DNA from: Quercus robur
Taxonomy: Eukaryota; Streptophyta; Magnoliopsida; Fagales; Fagaceae
Length of the DNA stretch: 64,000 nucleotides
Assembly: GCF_932294415.1 (NCBI RefSeq)
Contig: NC_065536.1
Location: 48,581,854-48,645,853 of the forward strand
Reading direction: 5' to 3'
In this document: positions 19,498 through 31,045 of the stretch, piece by piece
Layout: each line of letters starts with the position of its first letter
Position numbering within the stretch: position 1 is the stretch's first letter
Notes under the pieces: generated by a model
Databases searched by the model: none
Told to the model about the DNA's origin: nothing
Seen by the model: only the letters and a program-made list of their open reading frames with translations
Translations under genes and position numbers: made by a program

Positions 19498-22127
19498 TGT
19501 TGGGATAAAATAGTTTACTTATGGTCCATCAAGGAAGATGGCTCACCTAATCTCTAGGAAACTCAAAGACCTGTCGGGACGGGTATCTCATGTAATCCCC
19601 TAGGACCTGATGGTGCAAGTACCTTACCCTTCTTGGGACCTCTCGACCTCCCTTAGATCCGTCAGGTAGCATGTACTTAAGCCCGATGATGAGCCCAATA
19701 GCAGATCTACTTAGGTTCCAGTGTGTGATCCTGACGAGTGCTTCACATACCAACAGACAATTTGCATACCAACGGTTGAGTACATTGGGTCCCACAAACT
19801 TTTATGTGTTCTCCACTCATGTATGCCTATATGGAAATAACTTGCACACCATGTCCAAAAACCCTACTACACGTTTGTATATTCCCCATAAGGGAAGAAA
19901 AGCCTTGAGATCTTAGGGCTACTCCAAATTTTCTCTACAAGGAAAGCCCCTACATTTAAGGGATCTTGGTCAACTCTACACCACTATATAAGTGCCAAGC
20001 CTCCTCTTCCTTAAGGTACAATAAAATTCCTAGCTCTCTGTTGAGGGCCATTTGTGAGAGCCCAAGCAGAAAGAAAGAAAGCCCAGGCAGAAAGAAAGAA
20101 AGCCCAATAATAAGGGCAACAAGGAATTGACAAAATAGATAGCAAAAAACCATTAGGCCCAAGTGACAGGAATAATGGATCATAGGCCCAAGAAATAAAC
20201 AAATGGGTCTTGAAGAGGCAAGTGGGCTCAAAGAAGCCCGGAAAGAAAGAAATAGCATCCCATGGGTAGTGTATGAGGTAGAAAAGCGAGAAAGGGCCGC
20301 TGCAGGCCTAGTGTAATGTAAACTAAGAAAATAAGGGGTTTATGGCAGGCCCATAAACCCCCAAGGATGAGAATAAGGTTATTGGGTCAAGGAAGCCCAA
20401 TGAAGTTAATAAAAAGCCCATAGGGAGTGTGGAATTAGCAAATGGGCCGAGGAAGCCCAAAGAAAGCAAATGGGCCGTGGATGCCCAAAGGGACATAGGA
20501 GCCCATAAGTAAAAGCAAAACAGTGGCCATGTCAAGCCACTAAGAGAAGGAATAAACGGCTGGCCCAAAAGAGATCCTGTTGGATTAAGTTATTACGGTA
20601 GGAATAACAATACAACATTGAAGAAATAAAGAAAACCAAGAGTGGGCCAAAGAAATGTAAGGCCCATCATCAGACAAAGTCCAGCTCTTGAATGGAGCGG
20701 GAAAACAAAGAAAAGCCCACATAAGAGGTCAAAAAACACGGACGGCGAGCCTCCAGATCACGGCAAATGCATGAGCAACAGGCAGATTTTTGGACATATC
20801 TGAAAGGGAAGCATACGCAAGGCCCAGGCACCACCAACCTGTACCCAGCCAATATGGGACGTGGTGGGGTCATGGGCCAGAGGTAAGAGGTAAATGGGGT
20901 ATGGTTTGGTGGTGGGGAGAGGGGAAAAGACCTATTTTGCAGCTCTTGCCCAAGCCCTTTTGGAAGGTACATCTTGCTGGGATGACAGACCACCCAAAAG
21001 ATGCAAGGTTGAGGGGGGAACCGTTAGGTGCATGCCTTGAGGGAAAGAGAGAAAGCATTTATGCCGTGGCAGGTAAGAGTGCTACGGTGGACTGATGAAT
21101 GAAACAAACCTGCCTTTGTCTAGCAAGGGTGAGTGTCACATAGACGAACCCTTTGGTGGTCGGCAAGTACGCCCAGACTAGACAAAGGCGGTTAAGGGGC
21201 AAAGTGGTAAAAAACTGGCCACGACAAGCACTATAAAAAGACCCTTGCCGTGCCCTGAATAAAGGATCGAAAAACAGAGGGTATTCACGGAGTAAAAAGA
21301 AAGCAGAGTAAAAGAAAACAAGAGAAAGAAAAGAAAAAGATAGGAGAGAAAACAGAGGAAAGCAGTGAGGAAATTGAGGAAAAAAGAGAGATAATACAAT
21401 GAGCATGCACCAGTAGGTCGATTTTCCCCTCTCCCCCTTCAAATCCTGCTCTCTTCCAAAATATAACAAGGATTCCTTTTGGGCATTAACCATTCAGGTC
21501 CGACTCCCTCAAAGTCATTAATCGCCACGGCATGATCTTTTCCTGGGAGATTATTTGCATTGAGAGGAGGCGTTCTCCCCTCTTTGGCTTTGCTTCTGCG
21601 AACCAAACTTAAAACTTGACTTTATGTCCGTTCTTGATTTGTTCATATTATTTTCTTTCTCCTTTACTTTCTCTGTAAATGACATTATCATCACTGTAAT
21701 CATGTTTTATAAGTAGGGATTACTTGGCCATTTTTATTAAATAATCAGACTACTCTGTTTTGTTATTATTATAATATCTGCCTGTCGTAACTCATCTGAA
21801 ACAGTTCTGCTTGCCATAAGCCTACTCCTGGCAGATAAGGCATAGTTTGTGCACAAACCGGCCCAAGTTGAGTCACAGTTGGACCAGTCCCAACTTCCTT
21901 ACTCAGAAACATTCGGGCCCATTACCGCAGGAGGCAGCCAAGCCCAATGCACAATACGCAAAAAAGGCCCCTACACTCTCACACTATTTAGTTATTGGAG
22001 ATCCTTCTATCACTAACTTAACCTTTGGATGGTTTTTGGCCGGCAACCCACCAGTGCTCTCTGTTGGTTCTTTATTTTCTTGTTCTTCAGGTAACCTAAT
22101 TGGTGTGTGTAGACGATCAGCTCACTG
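19498..22127 (+). mobile_element. LTR interrupted by a second LTR (outer element)
   Basis: The left part (19498-20038) starts TGTTGGGATA and has a TATA box CTATATAAG near 19984. The right part (21981-22127) continues with ACACTATTTAG, a GGCCGGCAACCCACC stretch and GATCAGCTCA, which looks like the R-U5 end of a Gypsy-type LTR. Removing the inner insert and one CTCTC copy joins the two parts smoothly. The right boundary is uncertain and I found no clean target duplication for the outer element. Confidence 0.55.
20039..21975 (+). mobile_element. 1.9-kb solo LTR nested in another LTR
   Basis: The insert starts TGTTGAGGGCC, ends GGCCCCTACA and is flanked by a perfect 5-bp duplication CTCTC (20034-20038 and 21976-21980). 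The left two-thirds is peppered with GCCCAA/GCCCAT and AGAAAGAAAG motifs. A TATA box CTATAAAAAG lies near 21232 with GAATAAAGG shortly after, as in an LTR promoter. No protein is encoded; the frames on both strands are compositional. Its CCTACA end is like those of the other LTRs in this window. Confidence 0.75.
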
Positions 22128-23062
22128 ACGATTTTTGTGCATATTTAATGATTAATGACATACTACATTTTGCAACAATTTTCCTTAACTCTAAAGTTGA
22201 AGGCTATCCTAAAATTTCTAATATAAAAAAAAAAATAGGCTAAAATACATTGTTGATCGTGGATTTTCATAACTCATGAGGTAAGTGAAAAATGTGGTAT
22301 TATAATTTAAGGTGGAAAAGTGTAATTTTCCTTTTAAAAAATTTAGGCCAAAATACACTATTGATCCATAAAGTTTACCTAGTAAGCACTATTAGTACTT
22401 AAAGTTCAAAAAGAGTGCATTGTTGATTCCTCTGTCAAGTTCTATTAATTTTATTGTCTATGTCTAACAAAGCAATGACATGACAAACTTTTTTATTATT
22501 AAAAAAATTACACAACAACTTAGAAAGACTCTTTTCTATTTTGGTCCTTCACAAAATTAAAATCGGTATGAGTACCAACCACATAATTCAAGACGTGTGT
22601 GAAATCAGCTTGGAGACAATTAGAGATTGGAATAAAACGAAGATGTCAAAACTAAGTTGAACCAAAAAAAAAAAAAAAAAAAAAACAAAAAAAAGAAACA
22701 GCAAGCAAATCCAAATTTCATAAACATCTCCAACAACAGAGAGAAACATATAGGAAATTTTTTTTTTAAAAGAAAATTACTTTAAATGAAAAAAATATGT
22801 GAAGGGGTCAGCTTCGGCTGGGTTTATTTGGGGAAAGGTCCAAATAGGAACGAATTTGATTTGGGGAATGACCCAAATAGAAATGGGTCTTCCCAAGCTA
22901 ATGTGTATTAGTAATAACAAAATTGTCACTCCATTGAGAAAAAAAAAAAAAGTTATTTTCGCAACATTTTCCCAACAAATTATAAATAGCAAGCTTTTAC
23001 GAATTGTTATTGGTGGGCAAGTTTTTACGAATTGTTATTGGTGGGCATAGATTTAAATTTGG
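22128..23062. other. AT-rich spacer with poly-A runs and short tandem copies
   Basis: It contains a 23-base A run near 22662-22684, two similar stretches (AAAATACATTGTTGATCGTGG and AAAATACACTATTGATCC) and a two-copy repeat of about 27 bp (GCAAGCTTTTACGAATTGTT and GCAAGTTTTTACGAATTGTT) at 22990-23046. No gene was seen. Confidence 0.5.
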
Positions 23063-23231
23063 AGAGATGCTAAGTTCACAACATTTTCACAACAAATCAC
23101 AGGTGGTTAATTGTTATTGGTTCAAATTTGAACCTAATACTAAAATTACTTTTTTGCCCCAACAATAACAACCAGTAACAACCTGTCACTTAGGATTTGT
23201 TGTGAAAATGTTGTGAACATATCATTTCTCT
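23063..23231. mobile_element. Short MITE with about 35-bp inverted ends
   Basis: The left end contains AGTTCACAACATTTTCACAA and CAAATC; the right end is its inverse, GATTTGTTGTGAAAATGTTG then TGAAC. Sequence just beyond (23250-23310) carries one more right end, GTTGTGAAAATGTTGTGAAT, so a second partial copy abuts it. Confidence 0.7.
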
Positions 23232-23885
23232 TAAATTTTAACTAATAAGGCAATAACAACTTACCATCTATAATTTGTTGTGAAAATGTTGTGAATATAA
23301 TACTTCTCTTAAAAAAAAAGCTACATCATTGCTCTAATAACACATATAGACAAAAAATAAAAAGTTCATGAAGAGACTAAGAGCATTCACATCAATGTGG
23401 CTATTTTAATATTTCAGCAAATATATAGCTAAAGACTAAAAAAAATTCACACATTAGTCTCAATATTTTAGAGAACAATTGCACTCACTTGAAACTTGAA
23501 GATTGAAAAGCGCTCAATAGGTGTACGTGCAAGTTAGATTTTAGAGATTATTTTGTAAAGATCTCGATCTAAAACCTTAACAATACATTTAAACATCATC
23601 TTTGTAAAAATGATGTTTTTGTGCTTGCAAGAAAATGAAAAACATAAGAGTAAAGTTGCAAGACAAATACACACAAGTTTTTTTAACAGGGAAACCCTCT
23701 ATGTTGGAAGAGAGAGGAAACTACAAGCACAAGCCAGTCAAATATTCCACTATTTTCTAAAAATAGTTACAATGAGGGTATTATGTTACAATGGAGAAAG
23801 AGAGAAGAAACAATGAAGATAAGAGAGAAAGAAGAGGTGGGAAAAGGGCTTCCACAATAGTGTTAATCAAAAAGCCTCTCTTTTA
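23232..23885. other. AT-rich spacer with MITE remnants
   Basis: It includes a partial MITE end at 23250-23310 and, near 23381, the string AGAGCATTCACATCA, which matches the end of the TIR element at 16334 without a partner end nearby. No gene was recognised. Confidence 0.45.
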
Positions 23886-23891
23886 TTGAGT

Positions 23892-23949
<58 letters not shown>

Positions 23950-23969
23950 ATGAGAAAACACACAATATT

Positions 23970-24469
23970 TTATTCATAATTGGGAAAGTACATCATGCAT
24001 GCAAGCATGCTGAATTCACGTTGGGCTTTCCTCACGTGGGCAGGGGTATTCCCTTGTCTTTTGGTATGGGAAAAGTCAAAAGTGAGAAAATCTTGAGCAC
24101 ACTTCAGGATTCCTGTGACAACATTCTGGACCGAAGGAGCAGCTTCTGTCAGGTCGTGGATAGAATTACATATTATAAGCAAGTCACCCTCAAAAATCAT
24201 GCCCTTGACCCCAACCTCCTTCGCAAACTTGACCCCTATCTCTATAGCCTTAGCCTTTACTTCTAGTGCCCCAACAGAGTGTACAGTTTTCTGCACAATG
24301 CCGCTACCACGTGTCCTGCATCATCTCGTACAACCACTCCCACACCAACCTGCTTCCACCTAAAGAAAACAGCACCATCAACGTTCACCTTATAACGGCC
24401 TCCTAATGGAGGGACCCACTTCACAACTTGGTTCCATTCTGCATTAGCCGTTGGTTTTTCATTCGCCAT
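23970..24469 (-). pseudogene. LINE ORF2: RNase H domain
   Basis: A frame from 24469 reads YKVNVDGAVFF and VVVRDDAGHVVAALCRK, then shifts into the frame ending at 23970 with GALEVKAKAIE, IFEGDLLIICN and HTKRQGNTPAH. The Asp, Glu, Asp and terminal Arg-x-Gly-Asn features of plant LINE RNase H are recognisable. At least one frameshift near 24290 breaks it. Confidence 0.85.
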
Positions 24470-24712
24470 CTAAAATTCCTCAAGAAAACAAAGAGAGCTT
24501 CTTGTCACTGCCTGTCCATTACAAAGCCTGCCCCCGTGCTGAAAATTGTTCCTATTTTTCCATAACCCCCAGCTAATCATGACAGTTCGCTCCAAGAGTC
24601 CTGGCTGTGACTCCTCCCACTTTTGTGGTTGCCATATAACATCCATGTAGTTCCACGAAGGAAGAATCTCAAATGGAAAGGAGAGCTTGCAAGAAGACCA
24701 TACCTCTTTCGC

Positions 24713-24934
24713 TCATTCATAGAACCAAAATAAGTGGCTTATGGACTCCACCTGTTTCCCACAGGCATCACATATGCTTTCTTTTGTGATATTCCTCCTC
24801 CATAAATTTTCCTTCGTAACTAGGATGTTTCTACATGCTTTCCACGCAAAGTGCTTGACCTTACTTGGTACGTTCATCTGCCATAGTCTCCTCCAGGTCT
24901 GTTTCATTGTTGACTGGTTTGAGCCTTCCGCCAT
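24713..24934 (-). pseudogene. LINE ORF2: zf-RVT region
   Basis: The segment reads WRRLWQMNVPSKVKHFAWKA, then CRNILVTKENLWRR and CDACGKQVESISHLFW, the cysteine/histidine region (CxxC...H) after the reverse transcriptase in plant LINEs. Across the MITE at 24960 the same frame continues upstream with VIWAKNKNGRFTVRSAYRLA followed by a TAG stop, probably a former Trp codon. Confidence 0.85.
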
Positions 24935-24959
24935 CAGTTTATCCCCTTGGACCTCCTAT

Positions 24960-25555
24960 CAGGGGCGGCTTAATGCATTTAGGGGCCTAAGGCGAAAATT
25001 GATCATCTTATTTAGATGCAAAATTACTACTAATTAACATGAACTACATAGATTTTTTTTTTTTTTTTTTTGAATTTTTGAGACAAAAAAAATTTGACAA
25101 AATTTTTCATACTTGTTGATGTGGTAGATTGATAGTGGTAAGTAAAACAGTGGTGTTAGTGGTAGATTTAGATGAAAACTAGTAAAAGTTTGCTAATTAA
25201 ACTCTTATTATTATTCTTTTTTTTAGAAGTGCAACATTCACAATATTTTTTACAACAAATCCTAGATTTTAAACTGCTTTTTGTTTTTTATTTAAAAATA
25301 TCACTATAATTATTTTTTTGCCATCAACAATAGGCTGTAATAACTTGCTACTTAGCATTAGTTGTACAAGTGTTGTGAAAAATATTGTGGACGACGTTGC
25401 ATTTTTCTCTATTTTTTTATTTTTTTTTCATCTAATAAAAAAATTTATTTTATTTATTGATTATAAATAATCCTATTGGTTAAAATTTAGGGGCCTTTTT
25501 TTTACTTGGGGCCTTAGGCGGTTGCATTTTTTGCTCCACCATAGAGCCGGCCCTG
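24960..25555. mobile_element. hAT-type MITE, copy 1
   Basis: This 596-bp non-coding element starts CAGGGGCGGCTTAA and ends TAGAGCCGGCCCTG, so its ends are imperfect inverted repeats of the CAGGG hAT type. A perfect 8-bp duplication CCTCCTAT lies at 24952-24959 and 25556-25563. Removing the element and one duplication restores the LINE reading frame. Confidence 0.92.
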
Positions 25556-25681
25556 CCTCCTATGCCAGTCTATATGCACTTCTTACCGTGAACCTCCCGT
25601 TTTTGTTTTTGGCCCATATCACCCTATCCCTCGTCTTGGTGACGCTTAAGGGTATGCTTAGGATTGCATTGACATCCTGAG

Positions 25682-26285
25682 CAGGGGCGGCTTGATACAT
25701 TTGGGGGCCTAAGGCGAAAATTGATCATCTTATTTAGATGCAAAATTACTACTAATTAACATGAACTACATAGAATTTTTTTTTTTTTTTTTTTTGAATT
25801 TTTAAGACAAAAAAAATTTGACAAAATTTTTCATACTTGTTGATGTGGTAGATTGATAGTGGTAAGCAAAATAGTGGTGTTAGTGGTAGATTTAGATGAA
25901 AACTAGTAAAAGTTTGCTAATTAAACTCTTATTATTATTCTTTTTTTTTTAGAAGTGCAACATTCACAATATTTTTTACAACAAATCCTAGATTTTAAAC
26001 TGTTTTTTTGTTTTTTATTTGAAAATATCACTATAATTATTTTTTTGCCATCAACAATAGGCTGTAATAACTTGCTACTTAGCATTAGTTGTACAAGTGT
26101 TGTGAAAAATATTGTGGACGACGTTGCATTTTTCTCTATTTTTTTATTTTTTTTTTCATCTAATAAAAAAAATTTATTTTTATTTATTGATTATAAATAA
26201 TCCTATTGGTTAAAATTTAGGGGCCTTTTTTTTACTTGGGGCCTTAGGCGGTTGCATTTTTTGCTCTACCATAGAGCCGGCCCTG
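25682..26285. mobile_element. hAT-type MITE, copy 2
   Basis: This 604-bp element is nearly identical to copy 1 in the same orientation, starting CAGGGGCGGCTTGA and ending TAGAGCCGGCCCTG. A perfect 8-bp duplication ATCCTGAG lies at 25674-25681 and 26286-26293. Inside both copies is a segment with inverted ends (AACATTCACAATATTTTTTA and AAAAATATTGTGGACGACGT) that looks like an older small MITE. Confidence 0.92.
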
Positions 26286-26293
26286 ATCCTGAG

Positions 26294-28278
26294 GCAGAAA
26301 ACTTTGGCAGACAAGGGCTCTCTTCCATTCCTTGCTATCTTCGTCGATGAGATCACTGACCCACTGAATTTGCTCTGGTGTTCTCTCCGGCGTAATGACT
26401 TTGTATGTGCTTGGACTTGGTATCCATTTATCTCTCCAGATCTTAATCATTTTACCGTCACCCACCTACCACCTCACACCACGTTGCACTAGATGTTGGG
26501 TTGCCATGATGCTCCTCCATGCGTATGAAGGTTGACACCCCATACTAGCTTCGACAAAATCACAGCTTGGGAAGTATTTTGCCTTGTAGACCCTGTAAAA
26601 TAGTAAGGAGGAGTTGGTTTGAAGTCACCACCCCTATTTTGCCAATAGAGTAAGGTTAAAAAGTTGCAGATCTCGAAAACTCATGCCACTTCTCTCCTTT
26701 GGCAGGCACATTTTCTCCCAACTCAGCCATGGAAGTTTCTTTTCATCCTTTACCTGACCCCACTAGAATTGCCTAACCATTCCAGTCAACTCCTCACATA
26801 GTGTATAAGGGAGCTTAAAGCAACTCATTGTATAGGAAGGGACTGCCTGTGCTACCACCTTGATCAGTATCTCCTTTCTGGCATTTGACAGCAATTTTTC
26901 CTTCCACCTCGTTAGCTTGTTCGCCACCTTTTGCTTTAATTATGCAAATGTGTTTCGTTTAGATTTCCCCACCAATGAAGGCAGACCCAGATAGGATTCG
27001 TGTGGCTTGATGACCTGTGCTTCAAACATGACCTTTACTGCTTCCTTCGTGTCAGTGTTAGGGCTAAAACAGACGGAGGTTTTACTTCGGTTGAGTTGTT
27101 GACCAGAGGACTCCTCATATACTTGGAGCACACGTTGAATTTCCTTTCCTTTCCTGACCGTGGCTCTTCCAAATATCAAGTTATCGTCGGCGAAAAAAGG
27201 ATGGGAGATAGTGGGTCCTCTAGCTGAGGTAGCCACCCCTTTGAGAGACTTGTTCTGGACAGCCTTATGCAACAGTGCCAACAGTCCTTCGGCACAAATG
27301 AGGAATAAGTAGGGTGATAAAGGGTCCCCCTGCCTCATCCTTCGTGTTAGGACAATGTAGCCGCTTGGCTGACCGTTAATTCGCACTGCATATGTCACTG
27401 AAGAGACACACTTCATCACTAAGCTGATCCACCTTTCATGAAACCCTACTTTTACCATGATTTTTTGAAGACATCCCTACTCCACCCAGTCATATGCCTT
27501 ACTCATATCTAATTTTAGGGCCATCTCTCCGTTTTTTCCTTTCTTCCTCCTATTGATATGATTCATTAATTCATGAGCCACTAGGACATTGTCTGTGATG
27601 AGCCTCTTAGACACGAAAGCGCTTTGATTTTCGCATATAATGTCTTGCAAGACTAGTTTAAGGTGGCTTGCCACTGCCTTAGAGGCAAGCTTGTAGGTCA
27701 CGTTGCACAGGCTGATCGACCTATAATTCGTTACATATTTCGGGTTTTTCATTTTAGGGATAAGTACAATATGCGTTTCATGGAACTTAGGAGGAGCTAC
27801 ACCGTTGTTAAGAAAGTCTGACACAGTTTTTATAACAATTGGACTCACATTAGACCAAAAATGCTGGTAAAAGATGGAGGGGCATACCATCTAGGCTAGG
27901 CGCCTTTAGCGGGTGTATTTGCTTCAGAGTTTTTTCCACGTTATAAGCTTGAAATTCCTGTAGGAGTAAGGTATTCATTCTATCCGTCACCTTTACCTGG
28001 ATGGCCTCAATTGGCTCTATACTGACTTTAGCCTGGGATGACGTAAACAACTGTGTAAAATACTCCACAAAGGTTCTGCCCATTATTTCCTCATCCTCTT
28101 GCCAAACATTATTTGAATCCTTGATCCTGGAAATGGTGTTTCATTGGTTTTTGTTAGATGCCTTGGTGTGAAAAAATGATGTGTTACAGTTACCCGACTT
28201 CAGCCAACTGTTCCTTGATCTTTGCTGCCCCATGTCCTCTTCTACCAAGAGCATCCTATTCAGCTCCATCTTTTTTTC
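26294..28278 (-). pseudogene. LINE ORF2: reverse transcriptase
   Basis: Minus-strand frames at 27890-27477 and 27458-26940 carry the LINE reverse transcriptase motifs in order: NYRSISLCNVTYKLASK, NQSAFVSKR, ALKLDMSKAYDWVE, MRQGDPLSPYLFLICAEGL, FADDNLIFGRA and YLGLPSLVGKSKR. The catalytic FADD is intact, but stops and frameshifts separate the blocks (between 27477 and 27458, and near 27860). The frame at 26465-26244 reads GDGKMIKIWRDKWIP, the segment that follows the polymerase. Confidence 0.92.
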
Positions 28279-29261
28279 CTAAATCTCCTCCATAACGTTA
28301 ATACTACTTTTCCTACCCTTCAAACCCTGGAGTTTTCCTTGAAGTCTTGCTATTTTCCTCCCTACATGGCCAAAAGTATTCTTGTTCCACACCATCATAG
28401 ACTGCTTACACTCCTCCAAGCATTGAGAAAACGGGTGTTGGCCCCCCATATTCAGTGCCCTATCCCATGCCTCAGTCACTATCTCCTTGCACCCCTTATC
28501 TCTTAGCCACATTGACTCAAACTTGAATAGCTTCCTCCGTTGGGTTCTCCACTGTCTATCACGGTGGGCCTTCAAAACCAGCATACAATGATCCGATGTG
28601 GAAGCTACTACATGATGTAGACCCATATTTGGGAACATAACAGACCAGTTTGTGGACGCCAGATCTCTGTCAAGTCTCTCTCTAATCCATCCACGAGCCC
28701 CCAGTCTCCTGCACCATGTGAAATCCGACCTAGGGTAACCTATATCTCTCAAGTTGCATTGGTTGACCGCTTCACGGAAATTCTTCATTTGCCACTCTGG
28801 ACGAATATTCCCACCTTCCTTCTCCCTCCCATGCATTATCTCATTAAAGTCCCCCATACAAATCCATGGTAAGTCACTTTTAGTACTTAGCTCTTCTAGT
28901 AGTCTCCAAGATTCCTCACGTTCATTCGTTTCTAGGTGGCCGTAGAAACCAGTAAATCTACACTGTTTGTTACCTTGTTCTTCAGTAACAATCGCATTGA
29001 TATGTCGAGGTGAATAGGTTTGGACGTCCACTTTCATCGAACTTTTCCATAGAAGTGCCAACCCCCTCCACTCCGAACACTAGGTACTACTAGACCCTGT
29101 TGCCGATCTAGTTTGTGCTTAATGCGTGCCATCTCCGACACAAAAAACTTGGTTTCCATAAGAAAAACCAAGGTGGGATCTTCCTCCATAACAAGCTTCT
29201 GGAGTGCTTTCACTGTGCAGGGGTTCCCAAGCCCCCGACAGTTCCAACCAATAGCACTCAT
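28279..29261 (-). pseudogene. LINE ORF2: start and AP-type endonuclease
   Basis: ORF2 begins at the ATG at 29261 with SAIGWNCRGLGNP, then VFLMETKF. After one frameshift near 29040 it continues with WICMGDFNEIM, RGWIRERLDRDLAS and STSDHCMLVLK. These are the metal-binding and catalytic motifs (Asn, Glu, Asp-x-Asn, Ser-Asp-His) of APE-like LINE endonucleases, which nick target DNA to start reverse transcription. Confidence 0.9.
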
Positions 29262-30965
29262 TGCTCCCGACGTGGCTGCCTCGCAACTGATGTTGATCCA
29301 AGGTGTTTTACCATGATTATTCCCAAAGCCATGACTTCTCCTTCAAGCTTCTGTTTCTTTCCATATTCCTTAACAGCTGAAATATCCTCCAACGGTATTC
29401 TTTCCTTGCTCTTAATTCCAACGCCTTTTGCTTCCACTTCCATTAACATATGCTCCTCTTTTTTCTCCCCAAGCAACTGACCCCGATCCCCCACGTCAAT
29501 ATTTTCCTTTCCTACAAAGTTATGTCCCACTATACTATTTTTTTTTCCGTAGGCCCCTTCAATATTCTGTTCTTATTACTACTTTGAGGCCTTGGATTGT
29601 GTTGGCCCATCACTACATTGCTTTCTTTTGTTTCATGGGCTGTGGATATATTAATGTTAGAAGGAGTAATATTGGTCATACCTGGAGGCCCAATAGACGA
29701 GCCCAAGTCCTCTTTAAGTCCAGCCCACATTTCAACCTTCTCTTCCCGCTTTTCACTCTCTTCGTCAACCCTTGAGCTTTGCGTCGAGTTTTGCAGGTCA
29801 GCCGAAACTACTGGCACACTTTTCGCACTTGATGGCTTCTCCAAAACACCACCTCTCCCTTGAAAGCCTCATCTATTTCACTGAGTTTCTTTTCAAAAGC
29901 TGCAACTTGCATATTTTCTGGGATTTGACAAGTCTGGTGCATCGTTAATGGGTCCGAGAGTGCCATGTCGCCCTTCATGTGCTTCCCATGTGCTTTCTCG
30001 AAACCAATACCCCTATCAACCGTTGCCGCTACCGTCACCTTGCATGCCCGCTCCTTCGCTTCACTTGGACAGTCTTCATGTCCATGCGTTTTCCTCCCGC
30101 CCCGGTCACCGTTAGTTGCAACAACCATCTGCGGCTTTTATAGTCGTTTCGGGATAGCGCGCAACCAAGGGCCATATTGTTTCTCTTTTGCTCTGAGAGT
30201 TTCACTACTACGAATCCACAACATGCAATCTCGCTCATCGTGGTCTACCATTCCACACCAGTAGCAAAATATTGGCATGCATTCGCATTTGAAATCCACC
30301 CATGTTGGCGACAGCCCACCGAGGCGAACTAACCTTCCACGACATAACGGTAAGGATATATCCAATGATACCCTGATGCGCAAATGGCTTCCTATGCTAA
30401 ATCCTTTGTCATCCACATCTAACTTTTCCATTGTCCCCAACGTCCCACCAATCAACAAGCTGGCATCTTTTGTCTGGCACATGGTAGGAAGATCATGGAT
30501 TTGAACCCAAAAGGTTGCTCTGTCAAACTTTACTTTTGTCACTGCTTCCCCTTTGTTAAGTTTATGAAGAATCAATAGGTACTTATCGAAAGACCACGGA
30601 CCCAACAAAAGCACCTTATCTAGATCCTCCTTGAGGCTGAAATGGAAGAGAACCTTGTTTTCCCCCATATCGTGCACCTCAAAACTTTTCTCAGTTCTCC
30701 AATCCATCCTCAACACTCTCACCACTAATTCCAGGTTCACCCATCTCTTCATACAAAACTTTCCAGCTAGTACGTGACCGTGCTCCCTCGCTATCAGTGC
30801 TAGGTCCACCTCATATACTTCCCTTTCTGATAGTTTTAATCCAGCACACTGATTCGTGATCTCCTCCATGCGTACTGGTGTTATGGTAGAAGGCAATCTA
30901 TTTGAAAGTGTTCTACCACCTAAATGGAGAGAAGTGTTTGCCCAAGCGGCAAGCCTAGGTTTCAC
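29258..30965 (-). pseudogene. LINE ORF1: DUF4283 and zinc-knuckle protein
   Basis: The ATG is at 30965. The first 275 codons are open and contain the DUF4283-like block (ALIAREHGHVLAGKF, VLFHFSLKEDLDKVLLLGPW, FWVQIHDLP) and a CCHC knuckle CYWCGMVDHDERDC. ORF1 proteins of this type bind element RNA. The rest (30128-29258) is spread over shifted frames rich in charged residues, and it overlaps the start of ORF2. Confidence 0.88.
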
Positions 30966-31045
30966 CTCAAGGGTTTCAAGGAAAGCCTAGAGAGAAAAAG
31001 TTACGTTTCTAAGTTTTATGAGGCTATGACTTGAGTCCTTTTTTT

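Larger units (their letters stand above)
23894..31030 (-). mobile_element. Full-length but dead L1-type LINE with two MITE insertions
   Basis: Read on the minus strand this is ORF1, then ORF2 (endonuclease, reverse transcriptase, zinc-finger region, RNase H), then a poly-A tail seen as a 55-base T run at 23894-23948. A target duplication TTGAGTCC, extending into T's, lies at 23886-23893 and 31031-31038. Both ends are therefore defined and the copy is not 5'-truncated. Without the two MITEs it would be about 5.9 kb, normal for a plant L1. Frameshifts and stops break both ORFs, so it is inactive. Confidence 0.92.

Noticed and set aside
19956..21493. Several 60-144-codon minus-strand frames
   Set aside because: They sit inside the long LTR and reflect its GCCCAA and AGAAAG repeats (Leu/Phe/Ser-rich translations). 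No domain is present.
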